64,000 nt of DNA, from the NCBI RefSeq assembly GCF_000828635.1, contig NZ_AP012547.1, positions 2,604,001 through 2,668,000 on the forward strand, given 5' to 3'. Positions 34,264 to 41,979 of this stretch are shown in pieces. Origin of the DNA: Sulfuritalea hydrogenivorans sk43H. GTDB taxonomy: Bacteria > Pseudomonadota > Gammaproteobacteria > Burkholderiales > Rhodocyclaceae. Position numbers and translations under genes: made by a program. Numbering within the stretch: position 1 is the stretch's first letter; each line of letters opens with the position of its first letter. The notes below the pieces were generated by a model. That model was not told the origin of the DNA, ran no database searches, and worked only from the letters and a program-made list of their open reading frames with translations.

Positions 34264-34755
34264 TCAGAACTTTCCGTCGTCGAGCCTGAAGGGAAGATCC
34301 TTCGCCACCTGCTCGAACGTGAGGATGCGCCTGCCTTTGTGATCCTTGAGAAAATCGGCCGCATCCTCCCTGCTCGCCAGCGCGACCAGCTCATGGCCCA
34401 TCGGCCCCAGCACGTCGGAGCCGACCACGAACCAGGCCTTGCGCGCATCGACCGGCTGCAGGTTGTAGAAGTCGGTGACCCACAATGCAGCCATGTCCTC
34501 GCGCTTGTGGCCGGCGACATACTTCGCCGGCTCGAACCACATCTTGAACATGTCCTTGGCGCCGTCGAAATGGTGCGCGTGACCATCCTTGTACACGATG
34601 GTGGCGATCCAGTTCGGGTACTTCGAGACCAGCATGCCGCACACCGGGCAAAGATCCTTCGGCCCCGGCTTCGGCAACTTCGCCGCGCCCTGCGCCAGCG
34701 TCGCCGCGGGCAGCAGCGACGCGAGCAGGAACAGGAGCAGTGCGCGGCGATTCAT
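34264..34755 (-). CDS. NosL-like copper protein
   Basis: 163 residues. A signal peptide (about 1-22) without a lipobox Cys precedes a NosL-type domain starting with CPVCGM (Cys36, Cys39, Met41), the copper(I)-binding signature. DGHAHHFDGAKDMF and the later aromatic residues follow the family pattern. NosL is an outer-membrane copper chaperone for the CuZ site of nitrous oxide reductase; this copy would be a soluble periplasmic variant. It follows a second NosL-like gene after seven bases in an operon with the FNR-like regulator and nirN. Confidence 0.85.
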   Translation of the reverse strand: MNRRALLLFLLASLLPAATLAQGAAKLPKPGPKDLCPVCGMLVSKYPNWIATIVYKDGHAHHFDGAKDMFKMWFEPAKYVAGHKREDMAALWVTDFYNLQPVDARKAWFVVGSDVLGPMGHELVALASREDAADFLKDHKGRRILTFEQVAKDLPFRLDDGKF

Positions 34756-34762
34756 GGCAGCC

Positions 34763-35368
34763 TCAGCCCTGCTTGTGCATCATCATTTTCTTGCGACGCT
34801 CCTCGCGGTTCTTGCGAATCTGCGCCACGTCGGCCGCCATGTCGAGATAGGACTGCTTCAGCGCCTCGTTGAAGTCGCCGAATTCCCCGCCGTGTTTCTG
34901 CTTGAATTGTTCCGCCACTTCCTTCGCCGCGAAGGAATGCTTGCTGCGCTTGGTCATCGCATGCTTGAGGTCGGCGCCGATCAGGTAAGTCAGTTTCTCC
35001 ACCGCCAGCAGCGGACGCGGCTCGGCCGTGCTGCCGTAATCCGGACCCAGGATCGCCTTCGGTTCGCGGTCGATGTTCACGCCAAGGCTCAGGCCCAGGC
35101 AATGGATCGAGCAGGTGCCGTCGACCAGGTCGTCGCTGTACTGGACCAGCATCCGGGTGCGGTGATGCTCCTTGCGGTCCATGCCGCAGTAGGGGCACTT
35201 CGGATACTTTTCCAGCTCGTTTTCCAGCGGCTTGGCATCTGCCGGCTTCTTCGGCGTGAATTGCGCCGGCGTACCATCCGTGGCACAGGCCTGCTGCGCC
35301 TGCGCGCCGCCGGCCGCCAGGCCGACTCCGGCGAGCAATGAGAGTTTGAGTGCTTCGCGTCTGTCCAT
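34763..35368 (-). CDS. NosL-family protein, cysteine-rich variant
   Basis: 201 residues from ATG 35368 (AAGGAG seven bases upstream; the Met five residues earlier lacks a site). A twin-Arg-like start (MDRREALKLSLLAGVGLAAG) suggests Tat export, fitting a protein folded with its metal. CPYCGM (Cys58, Cys61) and CSIHC (Cys86, Cys90) give four Cys, two more than ordinary NosL. The C-terminal 60 residues are highly charged, ending in KKMMMHKQG. It is the first gene of the operon behind the FNR box at 35485. Probable copper carrier for NosZ or a related cuproenzyme. Confidence 0.82.
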   Translation of the reverse strand: MDRREALKLSLLAGVGLAAGGAQAQQACATDGTPAQFTPKKPADAKPLENELEKYPKCPYCGMDRKEHHRTRMLVQYSDDLVDGTCSIHCLGLSLGVNIDREPKAILGPDYGSTAEPRPLLAVEKLTYLIGADLKHAMTKRSKHSFAAKEVAEQFKQKHGGEFGDFNEALKQSYLDMAADVAQIRKNREERRKKMMMHKQG

Positions 35369-35697
35369 GATGGACTCCTTCATTAATGGGAAATGTGCAG
35401 TGCAATATTAGGCGTTGCGAATGCACTTTCTCTGCGGCATTTTGCCGCAGCGCGGCGTGCGGCAGCGCAATTTCACGCGCGTCTTTGATCACGATCAAAA
35501 ATCGGCCAGTCGAGGCAACAGCGCGACACCATGCCGCGCGGCGAATCGCCGCATGTGGCGTTTCGCCGCATAACTTTTGGTCCGAACGGCGACAGAATTC
35601 GCCACCCTAATTATTTGCGACGACGACTGACGGGTAACTCAACTTGACCGCGAGTCTGTCGTCACAACGGCTCGAACATCATCCCAAGGAAGCAACA
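35369..35697. other. Divergent regulatory region between nosL-like and TonB-receptor genes
   Basis: 329 bases without a gene. It contains the FNR box 35485-35498, a hairpin CTGCGGCA-TTT-TGCCGCAG (35432-35450), and several overlapping GCGGC/GCCGC inverted repeats at about 35530-35572. An AAGGA site serves the receptor start at 35698. Confidence 0.8.
35485..35498. promoter_or_regulatory. FNR box, perfect consensus
   Basis: TTGAT-CACG-ATCAA matches the FNR/DNR consensus exactly. It lies 117 bases before the nosL-like operon start and 200 bases before the TonB-receptor start on the other side. Confidence 0.85.
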
Positions 35698-37875
35698 ATG
35701 AAGACCAGATATCCTCGTCCGAGTGAGCGCGTCAATAAATGCTGGGCGGCACTCGCCATTGCTGGACTCGTCGCGATTCCAGCAGCGCACGCACAGACGA
35801 ACCTCCCGGCCATCACCGTTACCGGCGCGGGCCTAGAGCCAAACGCCCGACTGCCGCTCGACACGACCACCCAGACCGGTAGCCGGCTTGGGCTGACGGC
35901 GCGCGAAACGGCGGCCACCGTCAACATCGTGGATCGTGACACGATCGATGAGCGGGGTGCTCGCAGCACGATAGAGGCTGTCAGCAGCGCGCCGGGTATC
36001 TCCGAACACGGCACCCCAGGATCGGGAGGCGTCCTGTCCTATCGCGGATTCACCAGTTCCCAGATCACGCAGATGTTCAACGGTATCGACGTCGGCTACA
36101 TCATTTCCACGTTTCCGGTGGACTCGTGGCTCCTGGATCGCGTCGAGGTGCTCGGCGGCGCCTCAAGCTTCCTCTACGGATCAGGGGCTGTCGGCGGCGC
36201 GGTGAACTACGTGAGCAAGCTGGCGACCAACCAGCCATTGACTCAGGAGACCCTGTTTCGTGCCGGCAGCTTTGGTCAGTACCAGGCAGCATACGGCGTC
36301 AATGGACGAGTCGGCGACGCGGACTCGCATCACTTTCTGCGTGCGGATGTCAGCACTCAAGGGTGGGATGGCTATGTTGAGCGGACCGATGGGCGGTCCT
36401 TTGTCTTCGCCGGTTCATGGCTGTGGGAGATCAGTCCGCGCCTGTCCCACACCCTTGCCTGGGAATACCAGACAAAGGACGAGCAGCCCTACTGGGGAAC
36501 GCCGCTGCTCAATCCCACGGTCAATTCGCAATTCGATCCGGCCGTTCGTTTCAAGAACTACAACGCCGCCGACGGCGCCTACGAGCAGGACGTGCAATGG
36601 TTCCGTTCCATCCTTGACTATCGCCTGTCGGCTGCCACGCAAATCAAGAATACGCTCTATCACTACGACGCCGATCGCGACTACCGTAACGTCGAGTCAT
36701 ATCGCTACAACGCCGCAAACACGCTTGTCACGCGCGGTTCGGCATATGCCACCGCGCACGGCCAAAGCCTGATCGGCGACAAGATTGAACTGTTGCACAA
36801 GGGCACGCTTCTGGGCATGCCATCCACGTCATCGATCGGGCTGGATATCAGTCGCAACAAGCAAACCCGTTACCCGGCTGCCACCGTCACCAACGTCAAC
36901 ACGGTAGACCCGGTGAATTTCACGGTTGGCAACTATTTCCAGATTGCCGGCACCGGCCTCGCGACCAATCCGGAACGTACCAACCGCCTATACACCAAGG
37001 CCATTTATGCCGAAAACCTGACCAAACTTACCAACAGATGGGGACTCATTTCCGGATTGCGCGCGGAACACATCAAACTGGCGGTGCAAAACTTCCGTAC
37101 CGTAAATGCGGATAACCCGCTCTACTTCGAGCAGACCTACACGCCGCTAACAGGGCGACTTGGCTTCATGTACGACATGACCCCGACCGCCAACGCCTAT
37201 CTCACCTACAGCACCGCCGCCGATCCGCCCGCTGGCATCCTCACCACAACCAACTACGGCGCCATCCAGAACTGGGATCTGACCACCGGCAATCAAATAG
37301 AACTCGGAAGTAAATTCGATTTTCTCGAAGGTCGCGGCAACGCGACGCTGGCGGCTTACAGGATCGTCCGCAAGAACCTCTCGACGCCAGACCCGGACAA
37401 TCCCAACGTCAGCGTTCCGATCGGCCAGCAGTCTTCACGCGGCATTGAAGCCCAAGCGGGGATTCGCCTGAATCGGCAATGGCGACTGCAAGGCAATCTC
37501 GCCGTGGTTTCGGCCCAGTACGACAAATTCATACAGAAAGTCGGCACTGTCGCCGTCTCCCGCGCCGGTAACCGCCCGACCAACATCCCGGCACACGTCG
37601 CCAACCTCTATCTAACATGGGATGCCAATGCGGCGTGGTCCACCACGCTGGAAACACGGTATGTCGGCGACCGCTACGCCGACGTTGCAAACGAGCAGCG
37701 TTTCAACGCCTACACTTTGTGGGGTGCCAGCGTGTCCTACAAGATTGACCGTCAAAACACGCTGACATTGCGCGGACGCAACCTCGGCGACGAAATCTAC
37801 TTCACGTCGGGCAGCAGCCAGGTCCGCATCGGCGAGCCGCGTGCGTTTGAGCTGGTCTTGCAAAGCAAGTTCTGA
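35698..37875 (+). CDS. TonB-dependent outer-membrane receptor, siderophore type
   Basis: 725 residues from ATG 35698 with AAGGA eight bases upstream. Signal peptide to AHA (about 28), then a plug domain (ETAATVNIVDRDTIDERGA, SYRGFTSSQITQMFNGID, VEVLGGASSFLYGSGAVGG) and a 22-strand barrel ending in Phe (LVLQSKF). The plug resembles ferric-siderophore receptors of the FhuA/FepA-like group. PepSY membrane protein, tonB, exbB and exbD follow in one operon, so the energy source is encoded with the receptor. A PepSY partner hints at siderophore reduction in the periplasm. Substrate could be a ferric siderophore or, given the setting, another metal complex. Confidence 0.93.
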   Translation: MKTRYPRPSERVNKCWAALAIAGLVAIPAAHAQTNLPAITVTGAGLEPNARLPLDTTTQTGSRLGLTARETAATVNIVDRDTIDERGARSTIEAVSSAPGISEHGTPGSGGVLSYRGFTSSQITQMFNGIDVGYIISTFPVDSWLLDRVEVLGGASSFLYGSGAVGGAVNYVSKLATNQPLTQETLFRAGSFGQYQAAYGVNGRVGDADSHHFLRADVSTQGWDGYVERTDGRSFVFAGSWLWEISPRLSHTLAWEYQTKDEQPYWGTPLLNPTVNSQFDPAVRFKNYNAADGAYEQDVQWFRSILDYRLSAATQIKNTLYHYDADRDYRNVESYRYNAANTLVTRGSAYATAHGQSLIGDKIELLHKGTLLGMPSTSSIGLDISRNKQTRYPAATVTNVNTVDPVNFTVGNYFQIAGTGLATNPERTNRLYTKAIYAENLTKLTNRWGLISGLRAEHIKLAVQNFRTVNADNPLYFEQTYTPLTGRLGFMYDMTPTANAYLTYSTAADPPAGILTTTNYGAIQNWDLTTGNQIELGSKFDFLEGRGNATLAAYRIVRKNLSTPDPDNPNVSVPIGQQSSRGIEAQAGIRLNRQWRLQGNLAVVSAQYDKFIQKVGTVAVSRAGNRPTNIPAHVANLYLTWDANAAWSTTLETRYVGDRYADVANEQRFNAYTLWGASVSYKIDRQNTLTLRGRNLGDEIYFTSGSSQVRIGEPRAFELVLQSKF

Positions 37876-37885
37876 AACAGGAACG

Positions 37886-39457
37886 ATGAGGATCATGAGT
37901 GTCGCGAAGCGTTGGCTCTATATCGCGCATCGCTGGACGGGCATCGCCGTATGCCTTCTCATGGCAGTGTGGTTTCTTTCGGGCGTAGTGATGATGTACG
38001 TGGGCTACCCGAAGCTGACACCGCTTGAACGACTGGAACACCTGCCCGACCTCTCGCTGAGCGAAAGCTGCTGCATATCGCCGCAGCAGGCGTTATCGGC
38101 TGCCCGGAAAGCCCTGCCGGAAATATCCAGCGCGAGCGAAAAACCAGCACGAGGCAGAGTTGGCGACGGTTTGCCGGCATTGAGTCTGGTGATGATAGGC
38201 AACGCTCCCTACTGGCTCGCAAGTGACGGGCGCAACCGCCAGACCGCGGTTGAGGCCGCCACCGGCAAGGCAATGGATCACGTCGACGAAGCCCATGCAC
38301 TGATGGTCGCCCGGGCATTTGCGCCGGAAAGCCAACCGAGCCTGATGGAAGTGGTTCGCCAGGATATCTTCACTGTATCCCGCGGACTGGACCATCATCG
38401 TCCATTGTTCCGCATCGCCCTGAACGACACCAACGGAACAGAGTTGTACATCTCGTCGCGCACCGGTGAAGTCATTCGCGATTCGACGCGACTGGAACGC
38501 GGCTGGAACTATCTCGGTGCGATCCTCCATTTTTTCTATCCGCTCAAAGGCGAGTTCTTCGATAAATGGCGATCCGACATCATCATTTATACCGCCCTCG
38601 TCGGGACAGTACTCGCACTGCTCGGCATGTGGGTTGGCGTGCTGCGCTGGCGATTCAAGGGCAGATTCGCCAACGGATCGCGCAGCCCTTACCGAAACAA
38701 CTGGACACGCTGGCACCACATTTCCGGACTGCTCTTCGGATTGATCACCCTGACTTGGGTCTTGAGCGGAATGCTTTCCCTCAACCCGTGGAGAGTCTTT
38801 GAATCCGGTGGTCCCAGGCCGGACCACCGCGCATTTGCCGGAGTCAGCCTTGAGCACGCCCGTTTCACGCTCTCGCCTGGCGAAGCCGTCAGACGAGCCA
38901 ATTTCCCGGTTCGAGAAATCAGCGTCAGGCTGTTCGATGGGCATCCGTATTATCTCCTGCGTGCCGCTGACGGACGTTCCGAAATCGTTGCCGCCGACGA
39001 TTCAAGTAACGCCAACAGACCCATTGAGATGATTCCGAAAGATGCCTTGCTCGCTGCCGCCGCAAGGCTGATCCCCGATTACACTATCATCCGCGCGACT
39101 CTTCTGACGGACTACGACAACTATTACTATGGTCGTCAGCCGCACAACCTGAGCGGCCATATTGAACGGCGCCTGCCGGTGTTGCGGGTGGAATTCGACG
39201 ATCCGCACCACACCTGGGTCCATCTCGATCCCCATACCGCAAGTATTTTCAACAGCCTCGACAGTACCGGGAGAGTCCGACGCTGGCTGTTCAATTTCCT
39301 TCACAGTTTCGATCTGCGCGGATTCGTCAATCGCCGCCCTCTCTGGGACACGACGCTAATCCTGCTTAGCATCGGCGGTTTCGTACTTTGCATCAGCGGC
39401 GTGGTGATCGGCTGGCGCCGCTTGCGCCGCCCGGCATTCACAAAGGCTGCGGAATGA
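37886..39457 (+). CDS. PepSY-associated inner-membrane protein, putative metal-chelate reductase
   Basis: 523 residues from ATG 37886 (AGGA upstream). Four or five membrane helices: one at about 13-37, one near 210-260, one near 290-305 and one near the C-terminus (about 485-508). Two PepSY-like periplasmic regions lie between. Conserved His near membrane ends (YIAHRWTG, RWHHISG, FLHSFDLRG) fit heme b ligation as in ferric-siderophore reductases of the FhuF-independent PepSY type. The stop overlaps the tonB start (ATGA). In this operon it would reduce imported ferric (or cupric) complexes; that is inference from context. Confidence 0.85.
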   Translation: MRIMSVAKRWLYIAHRWTGIAVCLLMAVWFLSGVVMMYVGYPKLTPLERLEHLPDLSLSESCCISPQQALSAARKALPEISSASEKPARGRVGDGLPALSLVMIGNAPYWLASDGRNRQTAVEAATGKAMDHVDEAHALMVARAFAPESQPSLMEVVRQDIFTVSRGLDHHRPLFRIALNDTNGTELYISSRTGEVIRDSTRLERGWNYLGAILHFFYPLKGEFFDKWRSDIIIYTALVGTVLALLGMWVGVLRWRFKGRFANGSRSPYRNNWTRWHHISGLLFGLITLTWVLSGMLSLNPWRVFESGGPRPDHRAFAGVSLEHARFTLSPGEAVRRANFPVREISVRLFDGHPYYLLRAADGRSEIVAADDSSNANRPIEMIPKDALLAAAARLIPDYTIIRATLLTDYDNYYYGRQPHNLSGHIERRLPVLRVEFDDPHHTWVHLDPHTASIFNSLDSTGRVRRWLFNFLHSFDLRGFVNRRPLWDTTLILLSIGGFVLCISGVVIGWRRLRRPAFTKAAE

Positions 39458-40071
39458 TCGCAGCGTCACCGCGCTGGCCCGGCCTCGTATTCGTTATCCT
39501 GCTGCATGCAGCGGCGCTGGGAGCGCTCTGGCAGCATCGTCTGCTGCCGTCGTCAAGCACGATCGACGCCTTGTTTGTCCACTTCATCGCGCCGCCGGCA
39601 CCGCCGAAAGCAGAGAAGCCAAAGTCGCCACCGCCTAAACCTCAACGCGTGGAAAAGCCGCAGCCACGACAACTGGTGGCCGAAGCCCCCGTAACGGCAC
39701 CGATCGACTACGTTGCGCCGCTGCCTCCCCGCCAAGAACCGGTGATAGACGCGCCGCGCATGCCCTTGTCCGCCAATCCGATGGCCCTCGGATCGGAACT
39801 TTCGCTGGCTTGTCCGGAACGCGCGCCGCCTGTCTATCCGGCCATGTCACGTCGCCTCGGAGAGGTTGGCATTGTCGTACTGCGCGTCGAACTCGACGAA
39901 CAGGGACTGGTAGCAAACGCCAAAGTCGAGACCGCCAGCGGTTTCGAGCGCCTCGATCATGCCGCATTGGCCGCCGTGAAGACCTGGCGCTGCAACCCGC
40001 CGCAGCGCAATGGCCAGCCGACGCGCGCCATCGCGAAACAACCCTTTCATTTCGTCTTGCAAGGACACTGA
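39454..40071 (+). CDS. tonB: TonB-family energy transducer
   Basis: 205 residues. An N-terminal membrane helix (about 9-26) is followed by a Pro/Lys-rich spacer (APPKAEKPKSPPPKPQRVEK) and a C-terminal TonB domain (about 125-205; VYPAMSRRLGEVGIVVLRVE, KTWRCNPPQRNGQPT). ATG 39454 overlaps the PepSY gene stop. It couples the proton motive force through ExbB/ExbD, encoded next, to the receptor at the start of this operon, and perhaps also to the OprC-like receptor downstream. Confidence 0.93.
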   Translation: MIAASPRWPGLVFVILLHAAALGALWQHRLLPSSSTIDALFVHFIAPPAPPKAEKPKSPPPKPQRVEKPQPRQLVAEAPVTAPIDYVAPLPPRQEPVIDAPRMPLSANPMALGSELSLACPERAPPVYPAMSRRLGEVGIVVLRVELDEQGLVANAKVETASGFERLDHAALAAVKTWRCNPPQRNGQPTRAIAKQPFHFVLQGH

Positions 40072-40074
40072 CTC

Positions 40075-40854
40075 ATGGAACCGACCGCAGCCACCGGGCT
40101 TGGCTTTGCCCATTTCCTTTCCCAGACCGACGGTGTCGGCAAGGGCGTGCTCGCCGTGCTGCTGATGCTTTCGGTGGCAAGCTGGTACCTGATCGTTACC
40201 CGTGCCATTGCCAACACGCTGGCGCAAAAGCGGGCAGACGCCTTTCTCGCCCGCTTCTGGGCAGCGCCGTCACTGCAGGCGGCGGACACCGTGCTCACCG
40301 ATCCGGCACTGGCCAATCCCTTCTCCGAACTGGCCCGACAGGCGCTCAAGGCAGCCGCGAACAACGCCGCGCACGGGCAGCAGAACCTGGCCGCGGCCGG
40401 CGGCTTTGGCGAGTTGCTGACGCGAGTGCTGCGCAACGGCATCGAGCAGGAGTCCGCCGCCGCGGAACATGGCCTGACGGTGCTGGCTTCGGCCGGCTCG
40501 GCAGCCCCCTACGTCGGCCTGTTCGGCACCGTATGGGGCATCTACCACGCGCTGGTGCAGATCGGTCTTTCCGGGCAGGGAACGCTGGACAAGGTGGCAG
40601 GCCCGGTCGGCGAGGCGCTGATCATGACGGCGCTGGGATTGGCCGTGGCGATTCCCGCGGTACTCGCCTACAACGCCTTCAATCGGCGCAACCGCCTCTG
40701 GCTGGCCCGGCTGGACGCCTTCGCGCACGACGTCTACGTCCTGCTCACCGTGGGCAAACCTGCCGGAGAAATCCTGAACCCCCAAGCCCACATTCATCCC
40801 CTGCCCACCCGGGGGGCGCATGCCTCCCTTGGGGCGGCCCGACGGGAGGCATGA
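40075..40854 (+). CDS. exbB: ExbB/MotA/TolQ proton channel protein with repeat-encoded tail
   Basis: 259 residues. Three membrane helices (about 18-40, 140-165, 180-205) with the conserved GSAAPYVGLFGTVWGI and GLAVAIPAVLAYNAF segments of ExbB. The last 24 or so residues (from AHIHPL to AARREA) are encoded by the first unit of an 80-base tandem repeat that then recurs outside the gene, so the native C-terminus was probably earlier, near GKPAGEI. The tail is Ala/Arg/His-rich and lies on the cytoplasmic side. Follows tonB by three bases. Confidence 0.93.
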   Translation: MEPTAATGLGFAHFLSQTDGVGKGVLAVLLMLSVASWYLIVTRAIANTLAQKRADAFLARFWAAPSLQAADTVLTDPALANPFSELARQALKAAANNAAHGQQNLAAAGGFGELLTRVLRNGIEQESAAAEHGLTVLASAGSAAPYVGLFGTVWGIYHALVQIGLSGQGTLDKVAGPVGEALIMTALGLAVAIPAVLAYNAFNRRNRLWLARLDAFAHDVYVLLTVGKPAGEILNPQAHIHPLPTRGAHASLGAARREA

Positions 40855-40936
40855 TGAGCCCCCACGCTCACTTTCATTCGCTGCCCCCCGAGGGGGCGCA
40901 TGCCTCCCTTGGGGCGGCCCGACGGGAGGCATGACA
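40777..40936 (+). repeat. Two tandem 80-base repeat units across the end of exbB
   Basis: Unit 1 (about 40777-40856) and unit 2 (about 40857-40936) align at exact 80-base spacing. The 42 bases at 40813-40854 recur identically at 40893-40934. Each unit holds CCTCCC...GGGAGG inverted arms around TTGGGGCGGCCCGAC. Unit 1 encodes the ExbB tail; the GGGAGG at the end of unit 2 serves as ribosome-binding site of exbD. Confidence 0.9.
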
Positions 40937-41355
40937 TGGCAATGGGAAGCTTCGACAGCCGTCGCCACACGCCGCCGATGGCCGACATGAACGTGGTACC
41001 GCTGGTGGACGTGATGCTGGTGCTGCTGGTGATCTTCATCGTCACCGCGCCCTTGCTCACGCATGCGGTGAAGATCGACCTGCCCAAGGCGTCCTCCAGC
41101 GCAAATGTGACCAAGCCCGAGCACATCGAGTTCGGCATCCGCGAAAGCGGCGAACTGTTCTGGAGCGGCGAGCCGGTGAGCCTTGGCGATCTCGGCCCGC
41201 GTTTCAAAGCGGAGGCGCAGCGGCAACCGCAACCTGAACTGCACCTGCGCGCCGATCGCAATGCGCGCTATGAGCGCGTGGCCGAGGTGATGGCAACCGC
41301 GGCCAAGGCCGGACTCACGCGCATCGGCTTCGTCACCGAACCCGCTGGACAATGA
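40936..41355 (+). CDS. exbD: ExbD/TolR biopolymer transport protein
   Basis: 139 residues from ATG 40936; GGGAGG inside the 80-base repeat lies six bases upstream. One membrane helix near the N-terminus (about 22-42) carries the essential Asp in LVDVMLVLLVIF (about residue 25). The periplasmic domain (about 55-139) has the ExbD pattern (ELHLRADRNARYERVAEVM). Completes the TonB-ExbB-ExbD motor. Confidence 0.93.
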   Translation: MAMGSFDSRRHTPPMADMNVVPLVDVMLVLLVIFIVTAPLLTHAVKIDLPKASSSANVTKPEHIEFGIRESGELFWSGEPVSLGDLGPRFKAEAQRQPQPELHLRADRNARYERVAEVMATAAKAGLTRIGFVTEPAGQ

Positions 41356-41379
41356 TGCAGGGATGATGACCCGGCGTCG

Positions 41380-41688
41380 TCATGGATGACTCTCGTCCTG
41401 ATTCGTCGTCCGGCTGATTCCGCAAAGCAGGTCACTTTCGATGTCCTGATGCGCCGTGCATTGCTGCGCGCCACACAGATTGCCACCGAAGAGACGGCAC
41501 AACTCGGATACTTTCCGCCTCCAATCCTCATCGAGATTCGACGAGCGGGGAACGGGCCACGTTTCGAGAAGGACGGTCAGATCGAGTACCTCGCCCGCAA
41601 TTCTGGCGATCTCCCCGGAGCAGTTGCGATCCTCCAGGATCCGCCGGACTCTGATGGCGACCTCGTCAGAAAGATTGATGCTGATCAT
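41380..41688 (-). CDS. Hypothetical small protein, doubtful
   Basis: A 102-residue open frame with a soluble, charged, helical N-terminal half (MISINLSDEVAIRVRRILED) and a Cys-rich second half (LCRLFGGNLCGAQQCTAHQ). No family recognised and only a weak GGGC site before the ATG. A 128-residue frame on the plus strand (41386-41772) competes for the same bases. The minus-strand protein looks more natural in composition, but neither is convincing. Confidence 0.3.
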   Translation of the reverse strand: MISINLSDEVAIRVRRILEDRNCSGEIARIAGEVLDLTVLLETWPVPRSSNLDEDWRRKVSELCRLFGGNLCGAQQCTAHQDIESDLLCGISRTTNQDESHP

Positions 41689-41812
41689 GAGTGCCCGGTT
41701 TCAATGCGCGGAATGGAACCGATATTCTCGCTTCGCCTACCGAAATTTCATGTGGCATATCACCGCATGTGACATCAAGTCGCAGATCGCCGACCGTGCC
41801 GTTCCGATTTCA

Positions 41813-41826
41813 TTGATCAAAATCAA
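41813..41826. promoter_or_regulatory. FNR box before the copper receptor gene
   Basis: TTGAT-CAAA-ATCAA, exact consensus, 154 bases before the oprC start. Confidence 0.8.
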
Positions 41827-41979
41827 GAGACATGTCTGCCGACAACAAGCTGCGACGGCTTGCCGCGCGGCCGATCGTCACATGCGGCCTTCGGTCGCAC
41901 GAGCGCGTGATCGCCGGCCTCTAACATGCGCGGCAATTCATCTGTCTCCAATTGTCTTGCCACTATCGGATCAACTCCA

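Larger units (their letters stand above)
41356..41979. other. 624-base region between exbD and oprC, mostly unassigned
   Basis: Lower coding signal than the neighbours. Overlapping open frames run on both strands (see the next entry). The FNR box at 41813-41826 and the oprC promoter occupy its right part. I see no T-rich terminator after exbD; a weak ATGAC/GTCAT hairpin is near 41365. Confidence 0.6.

Noticed and set aside
41386-41772. Plus-strand 128-residue open frame between exbD and oprC
   Set aside because: No start signal, no recognisable family and competition with a frame on the other strand.
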